A DNA stretch of 64,000 nucleotides from Lachnospiraceae bacterium. GTDB lineage: Bacteria; Bacillota; Clostridia; Lachnospirales; Lachnospiraceae. Shown here piece by piece: positions 62,480-64,000 of the stretch; within the stretch, counting starts at the first letter, position 1, and every line of letters starts with the position of its first letter. The notes under the pieces were generated by a model. The model saw only the letters and a list, made by a program, of their open reading frames with translations, was not told where the DNA came from and did not search any database. Location: the NCBI GenBank assembly GCA_024399135.1, contig JAKSHY010000008.1:53347-117346 (forward strand), read 5' to 3'. The position numbers and the translations under genes are program-made.

Positions 62480-63874
62480 TCAATAGTTGACGTGCACAGA
62501 CTGATAGGCTGTGGCTAAATCATAAAAGCCACTGTTTATCAGTCTTTCTTTTGTCATTGCCATATTCACGGCAGCTGTATGCGTTGCAAACCAGTATCCT
62601 CGTCGGGTATTCCCCGCTTGCTTTGCCAAGTCCTCAGGTACTCCCATCTTAATGAGGTTACGTACCTTTGTCTTCGGTTTCTTCCACTGTTTCCATATGC
62701 ACATACGTATTCTGTGGTAGAGCCATCCATTGATTTCATCTATGTTATTCTTCATGCTCGCAATTCCATAATAGTTAAGCCATCCTCTTGCATACACCTT
62801 GATTTCTTCAAGGCTAGGTTTGATTGACTGACAGCGTTTACGGGAAGATAACTCTTTCAGTTTCGACTTAAACTTCTTCCATGACTTTGGATGAACTCGG
62901 ACATAAATGCCACTTCCGTTCCTTCCCAATGCAAAGCCAAGGAACTTAAAATTTCGGATTGCGAACACGCTGACAGTACGGCTTTTCTCTCGGTTCACTG
63001 TAAGTTTCAGTTTCTCCTCAAGGTATTTCGTACTGCTTTCCAAGAGTCTTTCCGATGCTCGCTTACTCTTTGCAAGAAGCACGATGTCGTCTGCATATCT
63101 TATGCATGGAACACCTCTCTTTAAGAACTCTTGGTCGAACTCATTGAGGTAGACATTTGCCAGTAATGGCGATAGGTTACCACCTTGTGGCGAGCCTTCC
63201 TCTGTGTCAATGACCACTCCGTTTTCCATTACCCCGCTTTTCAGATATCTCTTTATCAGTTGCACTACACGTTCATCCTTGACATTCTTGCGAAGAAGGT
63301 TGATTAGGATTTCGTGGTTGAGGGTATCGAAGTACTTTGATAGGTCGAGGACTACCGCAAATGTATAGCCTTGTTCTGTATACTCCTTCACCTTCAGTAT
63401 TGCGTCCTTTGCACTTCTGTTTGGTCGGTAGCCAAAGCTTCCTTCCGCAAACAGCGGTTCATAGATTGGCACTAACTGTTGTGTTATTGCCTGTTGAAGT
63501 GTACGGTCTATCACTGTTGGTATGCCAAGCTTTCGCACACCACCATCTGGTTTTGGAATCTCAACACGTCTCACTGGAGACGGAGTATACTTTCCACGAT
63601 AAATGCGGTCGGTTAACTCTTGTTGATGTTCCTTTAGATACGGAAGAGCCTCTTCAATGGTCATACCATCTATTCCTGGCGCTCCCTTGTTTGCCTTAAC
63701 TCTCTTATACGCTCTGTTAAAGTTGTCTTTATACAGTATCGCTTCCAAGAGTTTCGGCTGTGCACTGTCTCTTTCTTTCCATATCCGATTGAATGACCTA
63801 GACGCTTTCGCATACTCTTCGTGTTCCGCACTATCCATTTGCGAACAGCCATTGTTCTCAATGTTTTCTGTCAT
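62480..63874 (-). CDS. ltrA: Group II intron reverse transcriptase/maturase
   Basis: This 464-residue protein has the RT domain (ANKGAPGIDGMTIEE, IPTVIDRTLQQAI, FGYRPNRSAKDAI, DLSKYFDTLNHEIL, GSPQGGNLSPLLANV, RYADDIVLLAKS) and a maturase X domain (ARGWLNYYGIASMK). It is of the short type without an HNH endonuclease. Known: it helps the intron splice and insert at DNA targets. All RT motifs are intact, so it may be active. The second active site is YADD, unlike the IDDY of the RT at 22-23 kb. Confidence 0.95.
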   Translation of the reverse strand: MTENIENNGCSQMDSAEHEEYAKASRSFNRIWKERDSAQPKLLEAILYKDNFNRAYKRVKANKGAPGIDGMTIEEALPYLKEHQQELTDRIYRGKYTPSPVRRVEIPKPDGGVRKLGIPTVIDRTLQQAITQQLVPIYEPLFAEGSFGYRPNRSAKDAILKVKEYTEQGYTFAVVLDLSKYFDTLNHEILINLLRKNVKDERVVQLIKRYLKSGVMENGVVIDTEEGSPQGGNLSPLLANVYLNEFDQEFLKRGVPCIRYADDIVLLAKSKRASERLLESSTKYLEEKLKLTVNREKSRTVSVFAIRNFKFLGFALGRNGSGIYVRVHPKSWKKFKSKLKELSSRKRCQSIKPSLEEIKVYARGWLNYYGIASMKNNIDEINGWLYHRIRMCIWKQWKKPKTKVRNLIKMGVPEDLAKQAGNTRRGYWFATHTAAVNMAMTKERLINSGFYDLATAYQSVHVNY

Positions 63875-64000
63875 AAATAGTCATTCCTCCTTTCTCGGTC
63901 ATACTCAAGACTCCTACTGATTCGGTCCTTCACCTCTCGGCTACTATGACCTCTGCTGACTTCTGTGCGTTCAGCACTGCTTTTGGCAGTGGTTACTTCT

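Larger units (their letters stand above)
62414..64000 (-). mobile_element. Group II intron, 3' part (5' end beyond window)
   Basis: The reverse transcriptase gene is followed at once by domain V (62447-62478) and a domain VI-like stem (about 62416-62445) ending near CCTAC at 62414. The 5' half of the ribozyme lies beyond 64000. The intron is in the same orientation as the operon and sits about 130 bases before the gene at 62278. I place the 3' border at 62414 or 62409; it is not proven. Confidence 0.85.

Noticed and set aside
62579..63920. Plus-strand frames opposite the intron reverse transcriptase
   Set aside because: They mirror a strongly conserved minus-strand gene with all RT motifs and have no features of their own.
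1..64000. CRISPR array, tRNA or rRNA genes
   Set aside because: I saw no regularly spaced repeats, no tRNA-like cloverleaf and no rRNA sequence; the repeats present are single inverted repeats, integrase-type short repeats or transposon copies.

Overview
The window is AT-rich DNA. Almost every gene lies on the minus strand, with strong Shine-Dalgarno sites, frequent one- to eight-base stop/start overlaps and some TTG starts. Tn916-type integrases, an ISL3-type transposase remnant and a class-D-like group II intron point to a low-GC Firmicute, most likely a Lachnospiraceae member. This is an inference from gene style; no rRNA, tRNA or housekeeping marker is present.

Layout from left to right. 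(1) 1-11.4 kb: surface glycan genes, namely an SGNH esterase-like protein (cut by the window edge), an MBOAT acyltransferase, three glycosyltransferases, a membrane sulfatase/LTA-synthase-like phosphotransferase, RfbH and RfbG of the CDP-3,6-dideoxyhexose route, and a Wzx flippase. (2) 11.4-25.7 kb: a mobile and defence island cut into the glycan cluster. It holds an ATPase-TOPRIM pair, a defective integrase, a GHKL ATPase/STAS-like/membrane trio, a HigBA-type toxin-antitoxin, an AIPR abortive-infection protein, a PemK-like protein with a membrane tail, a HEPN/TPR-like protein next to a frameshifted Abi/DRT-like reverse transcriptase, and a second, decayed integrase. Three decayed copies of what looks like the 5' end of a low-molecular-weight tyrosine phosphatase gene look like integration scars. 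(3) 25.8-35.1 kb: a tight, unusual sugar cassette with a C-methyltransferase-like protein, radical SAM/SPASM enzyme, polyprenyl-phosphate glycosyltransferase, extended SDR, secondary-alcohol-dehydrogenase-like enzyme, HAD phosphatase, NeuB-cupin fusion and an acetolactate-synthase-like TPP enzyme. (4) 35.1-53.7 kb: RfbF between two paralogous GT-C-like membrane proteins, then a second Wzx, several GT2 enzymes, a 1210-residue protein joining a Wzy-like polymerase to a WecG-type and a WbuB-type glycosyltransferase, another GT-C-like protein, a hexapeptide acetyltransferase, a second sulfatase-like phosphotransferase and a DPM1-like GT2 behind a recognisable promoter. (5) 53.8-58.2 kb: a recombination scar with two nearly identical 387-bp ISL3 transposase remnants, gene fragments and the only convincing plus-strand gene. 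(6) 58.2-64 kb: a second Wzy-like protein, a second SGNH protein, a GT39-like protein and the 3' part of a group II intron with its reverse transcriptase and domain V.

How the genes work together (inference): sugars are activated by RfbF/G/H and the 25.8-35 kb cassette, assembled on a polyprenyl carrier by the glycosyltransferases, flipped by Wzx, polymerised by Wzy, and decorated outside by MBOAT/SGNH acylation, sulfatase-like phosphotransferases and GT-C enzymes. Duplicate flippases, polymerases and decorating enzymes suggest either two polysaccharides or a locus built by recombination. No initiating sugar-phosphate transferase, chain-length regulator or E3 reductase for the dideoxyhexose route is visible. 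The most novel material is the sugar cassette, the triple-domain polymerase fusion and the HEPN/small-protein/RT defence cluster.
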